Below are positions 35,776-47,678 of a stretch of DNA of 64,000 bases, piece after piece. Each line of letters starts with the position of its first letter. Position 1 is the stretch's first letter. The stretch spans positions 68,611,239 to 68,675,238 of the forward strand of contig OZ020589.1 in NCBI GenBank assembly GCA_963971535.1, read 5' to 3'. The notes beneath the pieces were generated by a model. It made no database searches, was not told where the DNA came from, and saw only the letters and a list, made by a program, of their open reading frames with translations. Source of the DNA: Notolepis coatsorum. Taxonomy: Eukaryota; Chordata; Actinopteri; Aulopiformes; Paralepididae. Made by a program: the position numbers and the translations under genes.

Positions 35776-38700
35776 CTCTAGTCTCTACAAGAGCTAAAAA
35801 TAAAAACAAGCCATTTTCAATCTCTGGGGTGATTTATGGTACAGCGAAGACACACCATGTCTGGGCTTTTCACCTATGTCTGATGTCTGCAGGAAGCCAG
35901 TGAGTGAAACGCCAGATGCTGCGGCTTCCACAGTCATTTACACTGTCCCGGTGAATATTTGCCGCTACTCCGGTTACCTTTTGACGAAATGCATCTGTTG
36001 ATATAGCTCTACCGGGTACAAGATGCACGGTATATGTGTTATTCTGTTAATTGTAACAGAGGTTTTTGCCATAGAGAAGCTACTCCGTTAGCACTGGTAG
36101 ACAACAGCAACAGCTTCTATAAACAGCAAAACCAACCCCCGGACAACAAACACTTGGAGCTATACCAGAGGCCTTCGACTTTCACGGGGCATTAGAACAG
36201 TAATGACCGCTAGAATTCTCCCGGGGGCATGGGCATTGTTTAGAGAGTGTTGGCCGTGCACTTGTAAAACAGAAGAACATTCTAAAGCGAGACACAGTGT
36301 ACCCCCCCCCCCCCCCCCCCCACACACACGCCACCTGCATTATCATATTTGGCACCCGACTGTTAGTTTAGCAATGAGTCATAGATGTATAATTAAATGG
36401 ACATAAGAAAATAATCACCCACTGTGCCTTTAAGAGGGTCTTGATTGGTTCACCGTGTATTTATCTTTGTCCATAAAGGTCAAGTCTGTTCATTCCCTCT
36501 CCCTTCACTTGAGCTCAACTTTGACACATTTCAGTTGGACAAAAAGATATTGCTCCCTCTCTGCTCCTAAACTCCTATTTTTTCATGACTATACTCTATG
36601 TGAGACATTCCACAGGCCTGGGGGGGGGGCTGGAGTCTTTTTTAGAAGGATATGTGATTCTATTGACCCAGTTTGTACAGTGGTTTGGAAGGCAGGGCGA
36701 AGAGAAAAACAATCCCATGCATTATGCACTACAGAGCTCTGGGCGGCTGTGGTTCATTCCTTTTCTCCCCCCCCCCCCTTCCCTCTCTCCTTGCCCCTGC
36801 TCTTCTCATTCCCTACCTCTCCATCTATCTATCTATCTATCTATCTAGCTCCACCTCCTTCCTGGGGCAGTCAGTCTTATCCACCCGACCCCTCCTCCTC
36901 TCTCGCTCCTCGCTCCATCTATCTTGCACATGCTTGTTTGCTCGGCAAACATCTCTACGGGGACCGGGCAACGGAGAGAGGTTCCCAAGGCCTGACTGTC
37001 TCACTGGGTTCAGCTACCGGGCCAAGCAGACAGCCAGTGAGCCCCGGCTCACCTCCGACAAGACCCTGATGGACCGAGTCCGGCCCCCACCAGGCAGTAC
37101 ATCTGGGTCAGAACATGGTTCAGGTCAGGTCTAATGGCTCCAGTGACCTGATCTGACCCATGGAATAAAATAAAAAACAAGACAAAACTAAAATGGTGCC
37201 CTTCAGATGATAGTGAATATGATGGGACCTGTGGATCAACACCTCGGCTCAAAAAGGCCTCATGCAGTAGATACTGGAGTATAAACATCAGGTTGAAAGC
37301 AAACCTGGGCAAATGTATATATTTGGATATGACTTCCAAGTATTTAAACCAGTCAAGGTGACCCTCATTTATCTCACCTTGAGTTTTGGATACTTGCTGT
37401 AAACTGGAAAACATTTGTGCGATAGTATCAATATGTAAATATTTGAATAGGCAACCTAGAGTAACACATTTGACACATGTATTTACATTAGCTGTTATGT
37501 CAGAGTTTGTTTGTATATATTTTTGCCACACTGCTGCTATGACAATAAGATATAGTATGGTATATTTAATAAGATACATATATATATATATATATAATAA
37601 AGTATCAGTCTGTCTGTCTGTCCACCTGTCCCAAATTTCTGTTGAGTCTTGCTGCCAGTATCCACAATGAGTTGAACTTCTATTTCTCCCAATTCTAGAT
37701 CAAAGCTATCTCAAAACGAGGTGAACACAATCTATGGCTCAAATGGCACAATTCATATCAGCAAAATGTATCTTAAATGAACGTCCCGAGTGGCAGGATT
37801 TCAAGTGAGTGTTTACCTCAGACCAGGCTGCAGCAGATACTCCAAAAGACTACAAACCTCCCGTTGTAGCGGATGACTGACAGAGCCAGTCAGTCAATAA
37901 AACGTGACCGAAACAAGCTCTCTTTTTCAAGCCCCCCTCCCCCAAAATACACATAAAAAGCCATGTAAACATGGGTCTGAAAGCATGACACATGCATACG
38001 TATACTCACATACGGTACGCACCAGCCGTGGTAGATGTGAGCTAGGGCTGAGGGATTTCTTGTTATGGTTAACCAGCCCGTTATGTATCGTCTCTCACTA
38101 TTAACCAGCTCACTATGTATACTCTCTGACTAACATGGAGAGGGAAGCTTCCAGGATCCTCCTGCTGGCTTCTTCAACCAGTGATCACTTCTCCAAACAA
38201 ATTCCTAATTTGATCTGAAAAAAATTTAAATAAGAAACTGTGCAAGAAGGAGTCGTTTCTCTTGAAATCCTGCAAGAGTTTCCTCTCCTTTACTTACTCG
38301 AGGATGGATTGAGAAAAGTTAAACTTTACTGGGTATACATCGTGACTTAGTGGACCACCGGTGGATCTGACAAACAGCGGTGTAATTCATAAGCAGGGAG
38401 GCTCCCGGTTGGATTAGATATGAAGGAGAGAGGGAGATAAGGCTGGGACACAAGGGGGCCGAACTGGACAGCGTTTAACTCTGCGCGTACAGACCGAGCA
38501 CACTCGCACACACACACGCACACCTGGACGGAGGTCAAAAATATAAACAAACAGACCTATCTTTCAACTCTCCTGCCTCATTTCCCTTGGTCACTTACAC
38601 AATGTTTTTCTCCACCCACTTGAGATATTGTGTGACCAGCTCTCTCACGTGTCTGTGGTGTGTGTGTGTGTGTGTGTGTGTGGCGGGATGGGTAGGGCTA

Positions 38701-39950
38701 GTCCATCTCTTCAAAACCTCCCTCTGCTGAAACTGGTTTAACTCCTATGAGTGCCAACAAAGGCATATCACTATATAAAACAAATTGGCCTATGGCTCAC
38801 ATCAAACATTAGCATTTCTTTCTTCTTTCTAATATTGTTTAAATATCAATGCATTCACACACACGTTCACACACGTTCACACACACAGGTGTCACTAGCT
38901 GCTTCAGTGTTGGTAGTTTATCTAGAGAACATTCTAGATAAAACATTCCACCTGTCACTGTACAGGCTTTCAGCCTACAGGTATATCAACGTGATTTGGC
39001 AGCGATCCACTTTTGATGCTGCGTCTCTCAGTACTTTTCCATTGACTCAACTGCCTCCCCTGCTCTGCGTTTGGCACTTCCCCGCTATGCACCGCCCCCC
39101 ACCCCACCCCCGACAGGTCTATGGTCTGCGTTGTGTGCCAATGTTATCATCTGCTATTAGCGGAGCGAACTGAACATAACTATCCTATTTCACCATGAAC
39201 AAACACTCACATAAACATGCGCACGCACACAAACACACAATACACTGAATGGCTCCCAGTGAAAGTGCTTGTGAAAGGTGACCTCACTGTTTTCCAGACA
39301 CAAACGTGTTGTCTTTCACAGACAGAGAGAGAGAGGGAGAGATAAAGGGGGGGGAGAGACTGAGGACTAGCCACAGTTGTGATCATGGAAAAAAACCAAG
39401 CTATTAGTTGGACCTGCCTGCACCTACATACCTCTCTCCTCCCTCATTCTGCCCCTCCCCCATACATCAAACATATTGCTATGCTTTGTGCTATACAGGA
39501 GGCGATTGGAGAATTTCTAATCTTTTCTATCCTACTTCATAAAATTATTTTCAACAAACTCCTCTGTAAAAACAAAACGAGAAGTCTCTCTCTCACAAAA
39601 ACAGTACTGAAAGTCACAGCCTAGAATTTTACATGTGGCAGTGAGGTTTTACTCTTATCTGCCTGCTTGTCTCTATCTATATAGAATATACTACACAGCT
39701 GGCATATGGCTCCTTATCTCCAGACATGCACATGTATGTGTGGAGGCAGTAAGGGCTGAACCAGAGGCACTTGAACAGGGCTGGGGTCATAATTCAAACT
39801 CACATCAGACCACATGCTCTTAAAACTATACGCAAATAGGTTTAACATTGTTTAGGAATTTTACGATATATAGTTGATAGCTGTTGGTAGCAATCACAAG
39901 TAACATACGGACCTCTGTGTGACTCCAAGTCAATGACTACTGACTTGGAA
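35776..39950. other. Upstream flank, no gene supported
   Basis: Poly-C near 36303-36320, a CT-rich stretch 36760-36930 with (TATC)n, a TA run near 37575-37597, (GT)n near 38658-38682. Open frames in the CT-rich part are compositional. Confidence 0.5.
39548..39584. repeat. 37-bp duplicate, copy 1
   Basis: Identical to 41028-41064. On the minus strand it reads TTTTGTTTTTACAG then AGGAG, which has the form of a splice acceptor. Confidence 0.85.
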
Positions 39951-39979
39951 AGAAGACAGCATGGTTGACATTTCAAAGT

Positions 39980-40195
39980 CAGAGGGAGAGAGAATGAAAG
40001 ACTGCAGAGAGAATGAAAGACAGAGAGAATGAAAGACTAAAGAGAATGAAAGACTGAAGAAAGAATGAAAGACTAAAGAGAGAATGAAAGACTGAAGAAA
40101 GAATGAAGAAAGAATTAAAGACTAAAGAGATAATGAAAGACTGAAGAGAGAATGAAAGACTGAAGAAAGAATGAAAGACTGAAAAGAGAATGAAT
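39980..40195. repeat. Purine-rich minisatellite
   Basis: About 12-14 degenerate copies of AGAGAATGAAAGACTGA with small length changes. Confidence 0.85.
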
Positions 40196-41027
40196 GGGTG
40201 AGATGAAAACCCCCCACAAAAACAGCTGTCAAATAAGCTAAACTTTGTGTACCAGAAAAGGAAAAAACCACAATATCACGCTGACAGTCATCTTATTGCA
40301 AATTAATGACAGTTTGTCTGACTTTAGAACACTTTACAGTCACTGTCAGGCTTCTCTGCAGACTGAACGCAGTGGAAAGTTACAGCTTATAAATACCATT
40401 AACAGAGACATTGCAGGAAAACAAAGATTAGCTGAGCCACAGAGGCTCCTGCTCCCGGTCCAAATTAGGGATAGCAATCCCTCCTGGGACTATTTCTAGG
40501 ACAGGACAGGCATGCACTCTCACTTGTGTGTCATAGTGTGTGTATGTCCCTGGCAACTTGACAAAAAAACCCATCTCCAGCAAGACACACACAAAGTCAC
40601 ACAACTGACATCCCAGTGCATTTAAAAATGTCAACAAGACTAAACAAGAACATGTCAAATAAATATAAAACGTGAACAAGAAAGAAATACGCCAAAGTGA
40701 CCTTAACAACAATGACACAGGAGAAGAAAAAGCAATACGTACCGAGTTTTAACAGTACAGGTCAGTTGTTAGGGTTGTGAAGAGAGTTTCTCATAAGACT
40801 GAAAACAGGCCACACTTGATTCCAGGAAGAGGGGAGGACGTGAACCCCCCACGGGTTCAGACAGTCCGTGTGTGTGTGTGTGTGTGTGTGAATGAATCAA
40901 GAGATGGAGGGAAATGACAAAACAAGTCTGAAGGTATTTAACTCAAGAGTCTTTAAAAAACAAACCCAAAAAATGAAAACCTATGCTGGGCTTGTTTTAA
41001 AAGAAAAGAAAAAAGGGGAATAAATTG

Positions 41028-41064
41028 TTTTCAACAAACTCCTCTGTAAAAACAAAACGAGAAG
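41028..41064. repeat. 37-bp duplicate, copy 2
   Basis: Identical to 39548-39584. The match extends a few bases further with one mismatch. Confidence 0.85.
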
Positions 41065-41139
41065 CCAAAGTGCTCCAAGAAGGACCCAATGATGCAGAGA
41101 GGATGTTAGTCTCACTATGACCGAGAGGGGACAGAACAC

Positions 41140-41180
41140 TCTAGAATGCCTGCTCTGCCCTCCCCTGTTTATAAACCTTA
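41140..41180 (-). promoter_or_regulatory. Possible TATA promoter reading toward the slc5a7-like gene
   Basis: On the minus strand GGTTTATAAACAGGGGAGGG at about 41177-41158 is a good TATA box, about 10 kb upstream of the first coding exon and in the right direction. Below it, CTCG|GTACGT at about 40741 could be a donor. This is suggestive only. Confidence 0.2.
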
Positions 41181-41199
41181 GGGGGTGGTAGTAGTGTCA

Positions 41200-42496
41200 G
41201 GTGACAGAGAGGCAGGAAGCTGTCAAAACTGCCACCCGATTGGTGACCATCGGTTTCCTTGTTTGTACCGCAACCAATTAGGCCCCTCCTGAATGCAGGA
41301 CACACCCACCCCCTATCTTGCTGGAGTCCACGTGAAGATTAATTCAGGGGGGAGGGGGGGTACCTCTGGTCATGACCAACAACACTACCTCCCTCTCTCT
41401 CCCCCTCATTCTCTATCACCTTATTACAGTCTCTCATCCATCTCTCTTATAATTATAATTGTTAGACTAGAAGGCTTTATTTGTCATGCAGTTTTAACAC
41501 AAGTTTTACCTCTGTTGTCTAGCTACGCCCCCACGCACACATTTTCTTGAGATATTTTTTCTGCAGCTCGCCCTCCTCCCATCCACCGTCACCACCATGT
41601 GAATAAAATGTGTACAAATCCCACCTATCTTTCTCTCTCCACCGCAATAGTATACAAATATGCCAGGTATGACTGTCGTCCATCTGCTGTTTCACAGCAA
41701 CCATACAGCCAGCCTGCAACAGCCACCACCTAGGTCCCGAGTAGAACCCACTACACCGTAGGAGAAAAACATCATCTCACCCCACCCTCTCTTTTCAGCC
41801 TCTTTTCATTGGCGCATGCATGTGTGTGTGTCTGTGTGTGTCTGTGTCTCTGTGTGTGTGTGTGTGTGCTGTGAGTGTGTGCACCACAATCCTACCCTTG
41901 CCCAGGGCTGCAACAAAGCCTAGCTTGTTCTCTAAATGCAGTTTAGGGTATCAAGGAAATTACTAGAGAGGACCGAGACAGAGGGTACAAGGCAGTAGAA
42001 GTTACTCTCAATGTACAGCCAAGCTCCGGGAGACAGGAGTCTAGGATTAGAAAAAAAAGCCAAAAGACCAAAGAGAGAATGTCTCTCGTCTCTCTTGTCC
42101 TTTTGAAGGGGATTCAAAACAAGAGCTAAATCTTATTAGCAATTAGATTAGATCATGTATTAATAAATCAATAAAGTCTGTTTTATGTGAAGGGCTTTAC
42201 CTGTTCACAACAGGCCTCTGTAGGTAGGGCCAGGGTGGGGTGAAATCATGAGTTATTTTTCGCATGCAGCCTCAAAGCCAAATACCCTCAGACACTCTCC
42301 AAATAGTCTCACATTGGTGGTGTGGAGGGAGAGGGAGAGAGAGAGAGAGATAACACCTCATGGTGCGTTAAACCACAAGCAAAGAATTTGACATATTTGA
42401 CATGGACAATTTCTAAATCAGGACATTTGTAAAGGGTACGTTTAGAATTTTGAAACCCTTAGCCTTATTTCCTACTTACCACAGAGTCCTTTGTCA
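41200..42496. other. Unassigned sequence
   Basis: TG-rich microsatellite at 41820-41880; otherwise nothing recognisable. Confidence 0.4.
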
Positions 42497-42514
42497 CTAC
42501 AGTACATGCTGTTT

Positions 42515-42701
42515 TTCATACTGGATACCCGCAGCTTCAGCTAGTTAGCCATAAGCCAATACAAAGCCAATGGGGCCACGCTCCAGTCTGCCCTGAAATA
42601 GATGAATTCTTCTTTGGTTTCAGCATTGATTTCAGGAGCGTGGCCCCATTGACTTTACATTGGTTTTGTGGCTAAGTAGCCAGAGCTGTGTATACAGTAT
42701 G
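42515..42701. mobile_element. Fold-back element, about 187 bp
   Basis: Left arm TTCATACTGGATACCCGCAG ... GGGGCCACGCTCC; right arm GGAGCGTGGCCCCATTG ... AGCTGTGTATACAGTATGAA. The arms pair over about 70 bp with a spacer of about 50 bp. Confidence 0.75.
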
Positions 42702-44106
42702 AAGTATGCAGTATGAAGTATCCAATAAGTATGCAGTATGAAGTATCCAATAAGTATGCAGTATGCAGTATGAAGTATCCAATAAGTATGCAGTATGAAG
42801 TATCCAATAAGTATGAAGTATGCAGTATGAAGTATCCAATAAGTATGCAGTATGAAGTATCCAATAAGTATGCAGTATGAAGTATGCAGTATGAAGTATC
42901 CAATAAGTATGCAGTATGAAGTATCCAATAAGTATGGAGTATGAAGTATGCCGTATGAAGTATCCAATAAGTATGCAGTATGAAGTATGCAGTATGAAGT
43001 ATGCAGTGTGAAGTATCCAGTATGAAGTATGCAGTATGAAGTATCCAATATGAAGTATGCAGTATGAAGTATCCAATAAGTATGCAGTATGAAGTATGCA
43101 GTATGAAGTATCCAGTATGAAGTATCCAATAAGTATGCAGTATGAAGTATGCAGTATTAAGTATCCAATATGAAGTATGCAGTATGAAGTATCCAATAAG
43201 TATGCAGTATGAAGTATGCAGTATGAAGTATCCAGTATGAAGTATGCAGTATGAAGTATCCAATATGAAGTATGCAGTATGAAGTATCCAATATGAAGTA
43301 TGAAGTATCCAATAAGTATGCAGTATGAAGTATGCAGTATGAAATATCCAATAAGTATGCAGTATGAAGTATCCAATAAGTATGCAGTATCCAATAAGTA
43401 TGAAGTATGCAGTATGAAGTATCCAATAAGTATGCAGTATGAAGTATCCAATAAGTATCCAATAAGTATGCAGTATGAAGTATGCAGTATGAAGTATCCA
43501 ATAAGTATGCAGTATGAAGTATCAAATAGGTATGCAGTATGAAGTATGCAGTATGAAGTATCCAATAAGTATGCAGTATGAAGTATGCAGTATGAAGTAT
43601 GCAGTATCCAATATGAAGTATGCAGTATGAAGTATCCAGTATGAAGTATGCAGTATGAAGTATCCAATAAGTATGCAGTATGAAGTATGCAGTATGAAGT
43701 ATCCAATAAGTATGCAGTATGAAGTATCCAGTATGAAGTATGCAGTATGAAGTATCCAATAAGTATGCAGTATGAAGTACCCAGTATGAAGTATGCAGTA
43801 TGAAGTATCCAATATGAAGTATGCAGTATGAAGTATGCAGCATGAAGTATGTAGTATGAAGTATGCAGTATAAAGTATGAGTATGCAGTATGAAGTATGC
43901 AGTATGCAGTATGAAGTATGCAGTATAAAGTATCCAGTATGAAGTATCCAGTATGCAGTATAAAGTATGAGTATGCAGTATGAAGTATCCAGTATGCAGT
44001 ATGAATTATGCAGTATGCAGTATGAAGTATCCAGTATGCAGTATGCAGTATGCAGTATGAAGTATGCAGTATGAAGTATGCAGTATCGAGTATGAAGTAT
44101 GAAATT
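42690..44106. repeat. 1.4-kb minisatellite of GTATGCA / GTATGAA / GTATCCAATAA units
   Basis: Mixed tandem 7-mers and 11-mers with no fixed higher-order period; the last 250 bp are more degenerate. The canonical units contain no TTA, CTA or TCA, so the minus strand is stop-free in all three frames, which explains several long open frames (up to 344 codons). No protein is supported. Confidence 0.95.
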
Positions 44107-44774
44107 GTGTCCTGGATGATTTTCCCGGGAATGTCCTACCAGACACCAGTTTTTAGAGCAGCCAATAACAGCAAAGCATTCACAAACAGGGCCTATGTAG
44201 AATCCCTATTGAATCAATCAATTGGCAATAGAGTAGCAAAGTATACATTTGTTTTTATGACATTTTTTATTATTTTAACAACCTGCATTTTATACAAGTT
44301 GTAGGCGAGCCAGGGCAGCTTGACTGAGATAAGTGGAAAGGGCACTACAGTGGTCTAAATGTAAGAGGATGAAGATATGAATTAAGACCTTTGGCTGACA
44401 ATATGGATTTCATTATTGCAATATTTCCCAGTTGAAAGAAGCATGTTTGAACAAGCTTATTAATGTGTTGATTGCATTTCAACACCCAATTCCTCGATGA
44501 GGCCTCAACATTACAGAGAGACCCAATACAGAGTTTAACATCCCAGGACCAATCACAAGGACCCCAGTTTTTTATTTATCTAGAGAAAACGGAGACAAAC
44601 TACTCAGCTTGATAGATAAATACACAGAGTATCATCGGCATACAATACGATCAAAGAGGTTAGCCAAATGACCCAAAGATGAAATATATAAAGAGAACGA
44701 TAGGGCCAAGGATTGACCCCTGAGGAATTCCACATACGTAATAGGAGGAACAGCTGAAGATACAAAGAGAGACA
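44107..44774. other. Unassigned, probably old repeat
   Basis: AT-rich. The segment near 44690-44740 (GGATTGACCCCTGAGGAATTCC) recalls a phrase common in fish repeats, but no family could be fixed. Confidence 0.35.
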
Positions 44775-45064
44775 CTAAACTCCCTTTGCCCTGTCCACCC
44801 CTCCGCCGCCTCTCAGCCCCTCAACTCCAGAAACCCCCTCCCTCCCCCAACTGCCCCCCCCCCCCCCCTCCCTGGTGCAGCCTGTCTGCCCCCCACTGCT
44901 CGATGACCCGCCCCTCCCACAAACACCTGAGACCCCCCAGTGTGGCTTTCTGCAGACCAGGTGAATACACAGCTGAGCAAAATACATGCAGGCAAGGCCG
45001 CGGGTCCAGATAGCGTCAGCCCAAAGGTACTCAAAACCTGTGCCTCTCAGCTGTGTGATGTAAC

Positions 45065-45414
45065 CAGGGATGCGTTCTTCATGGGACGGGGTTGCACCCA
45101 AAGATTTGAGCAGAAGCGCGTTCACGCACATGCACGGCACGCGCATGCACACAGGAATGCGTTGCACTCGCCAACTCGCTATAAGTACCCACCTGGGCTA
45201 CTTTGCATTTCAATAGCGCCGGTCGTCAGGTGTGTTAAATACGCTCTCAGATACATTCACACCTAACTTGTGAATGAAATGTGTTACATTCCATTCGTAG
45301 AGGCAATTAGGCATGGTCTTTAGTCTGTGCTTAAGCGAGCGAACATTTATGCGCATGCGCGGGAGCGTCATTAGCGTGCGTGCAATCAGAGTTGATATGA
45401 GGAACGCACCTCTG
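45065..45414. mobile_element. hAT-type MITE in LINE-A, 350 bp
   Basis: Ends CAGGGATGCGTTCTTCAT / ATGAGGAACGCACCTCTG, with a perfect 8-bp duplication gatgtaac (45057-45064 and 45415-45422). Confidence 0.88.
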
Positions 45415-45759
45415 GATGTAACCCACTCCAGTTCAACTACCAGCCCCGGCTGGGGGTAGAGGATGCAGTCATCTACCTGCTGAACTGAGCCTACACTCAC
45501 CTAGACAAGCAGGCGAGCACTGTGAGTCATGTTTTTTTTTTTTTTTTTTTTCCAGCTTTTGATACCATACGGCCTGGGCTGCTGGGTGAGAAGTTGGAGG
45601 CGATGCAGTTGATGCCCCCCTGGTGTCCTGGGTTGTTGACTATCTGACAGGCAGACCACAGTATGTGCGCCTACAGAGTTGTGTGTCGGACAGACTGGTC
45701 AGCAACACCGGGGCCCCACAGGGGACAGTCCTCTCTCCCTTCCTCTTCACCATCTACAC

Positions 45760-46711
45760 CAGGGGTCAGCAACCTTTTTGACATGGAGTGCCTGTTTGAA
45801 ATATAGTTGTAACTAGTGTGCCTCAACAATATTCCATGCATCGTAATTTTTTTTCTCATAATCAGGTCTTTTTAATGATAATTATTACATTATTACATCA
45901 TTATTGTTATTGTTATTATTAACAATATTATTATGATGGCTGTATCAACCCTAAATCTGAGTGGGGGGGGGGGGGGGGTGCAATGCAGACAAACCGCTGC
46001 ATACAGTGCAACCATTTCACTCACATTTGCCCATTCATTTTTGGACACATCACACACCATCGGTGTGTGTACAGTACGTGTGCTGTCATAGCTCCACCTA
46101 CAGGCCTAATGGAGAACACCAGGAGAACACCAGGATGTGAATGGAGGGTGAATGTGAGGTATATTGTGTAAATAAGTTTTGATTGATCGCAAAAAAATTA
46201 TAATAATAAGTTACCAGAACTAAAAAATATTGAGTTCAGTTACTGTGCATTAAGGTTTTCAGTTTTCAATCCATAATAAGTTAACAGAAAAATAAGTACA
46301 CAACCACATTATTTCAACCTAATAAAACTATGTTTATTGTCATTGTTTTAAGAACACAAGTAGACTTGGTAATACTCACATTTTGAGTAAAAAAAAATTG
46401 CCTTTAACATGTGCAATGTTCAATGAAATAGAAAAATAAATAATAAAATTTGTTGATTAATCCCACTGGTCACAATGGTGACCGTAATAATGTTTTTGTT
46501 ATAAGGCTCTGCAAATGTTACTGAATGATGTAGCAATGTATTTCCAGCTAAATTGAAATAATAAACAAATAAAGGGTCTCAATTAAATATGTGGTAGTAA
46601 AAAGAACCTGTGGGAGGATTTCAACAAGATAAATGCGACAACAGTGCAAAATATTTCAATATAATATTTATAAAAAATGCAGGCACGCGTGCCTAGGGTT
46701 GCCTACCCCTG
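45760..46711. mobile_element. hAT-type element in LINE-A, 952 bp
   Basis: Ends CAGGGGTCAGCAACC / GGTTGCCTACCCCTG, flanked by atctacac / gtctacac (7 of 8). AT-rich interior with a poly-G run at about 45963-45978. No transposase. Confidence 0.88.
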
Positions 46712-46924
46712 GTCTACACCAATGACTTCCACTATCGGTCAGAGTCCTGTCACCTTCAGAATGACTGCGATAGTGGGATGTATTAACTCCTTGACGCCTA
46801 TGCGTTAACTGCCAAAAAAGAGTACACTCGTTTTTATGTTTTTTTTTATTATTATCATACTAAACAGTCCGCCTGACCTTGTGTGTGATCCTGCCTGGTA
46901 GTGGTAACCCTAACATAATTAGAA

Positions 46925-47670
46925 TTCAATACCATAGTCTCCTCCAAACTCATAGCCAAGCTCAGGGACCTGGGCTTGAACTATGACCTCTGCCAGTGGG
47001 TCTTGGACTTCCTGACGGGTAGACCCCAGGTGGTAAGAGTAGGCAACTGCACCTCCTCATCCATCACGCTCAACATAGGGGCCCCCCAGGGCTGTGTTCT
47101 GAGTCCCCTCCTCTACTCCCTGTACACACATGACTGTGTGGCACAGCGGAACAATAACACAATCATCAAATTTGCTGATGACACAGTAGTGGTGGGCCTG
47201 ATCTCTGCCAACAACGAGAGGGCCTACCTGGAAGAGGTAGAGAATCTGTCGCAGTGGTGTCAGGAGAACTGCCTCTCCCTGAACGTCAGCAAAACAAAAG
47301 AGATGATTGTGGACTTCAGGAGGTCGGGGGTCAGGGACTACAGCCCCCTCAGCATCGACGGGGCACCAGTTGAGAGAGTGAACAGTTTCAAGTACCTAGG
47401 AGTCCACATATCCGAGGACTTGACATGGACCACACACATTGACAGTGTTGTGAAGAAGGCACGGCAACGCCTCTACTTCCTCAGGCGCCTAAGGAAGTTC
47501 CAAGTCAGTCAGAAGATCCTTAAGAACTTCTACTCATGCACAATAGAGAGCATCCTGACTGGCAATATCACCTCCTGGTTTGGGAATAGCACCGCACAAG
47601 ACCGCAGCAGACTACAGAGAGTGGCCCGTTCAGCCGAACGCACAATTGGAGGGGGGGCTTCCCACTCTCC
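46925..47670 (+). CDS. LINE-B reverse transcriptase fragment
   Basis: A partial non-LTR reverse transcriptase, entered by 5' truncation. It shows [19 protein letters not shown], the catalytic FADDTVVVG motif, [31 protein letters not shown] and [16 protein letters not shown]. Reading is open from 46925, then ends where LINE-D (minus strand) interrupts it, so the last codons before the stop at 47701 are foreign. No endonuclease or ORF1 is present. It is a pseudogene of a LINE, not a host gene. Confidence 0.85.
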
Positions 47671-47678
47671 AGAACATT

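Noticed and set aside
36455..37134. Overlapping open frames of 153-204 codons in the upstream flank
   Set aside because: Low-complexity Pro/Ser/Leu translation of a CT-rich microsatellite stretch. No conserved domain and no splice support.
42632..43843. Four long minus-strand open frames of up to 344 codons
   Set aside because: The repeat units lack stop codons on that strand by composition. The predicted peptides are only the repeat translated.
42690..44106. Possible CRISPR array or regulatory satellite
   Set aside because: Direct 7- and 11-base units without unique spacers, in an animal genome; an ordinary minisatellite.
44775..45167. 130-codon minus-strand frame
   Set aside because: Gly-rich antisense of a C-rich tract and LINE-A.
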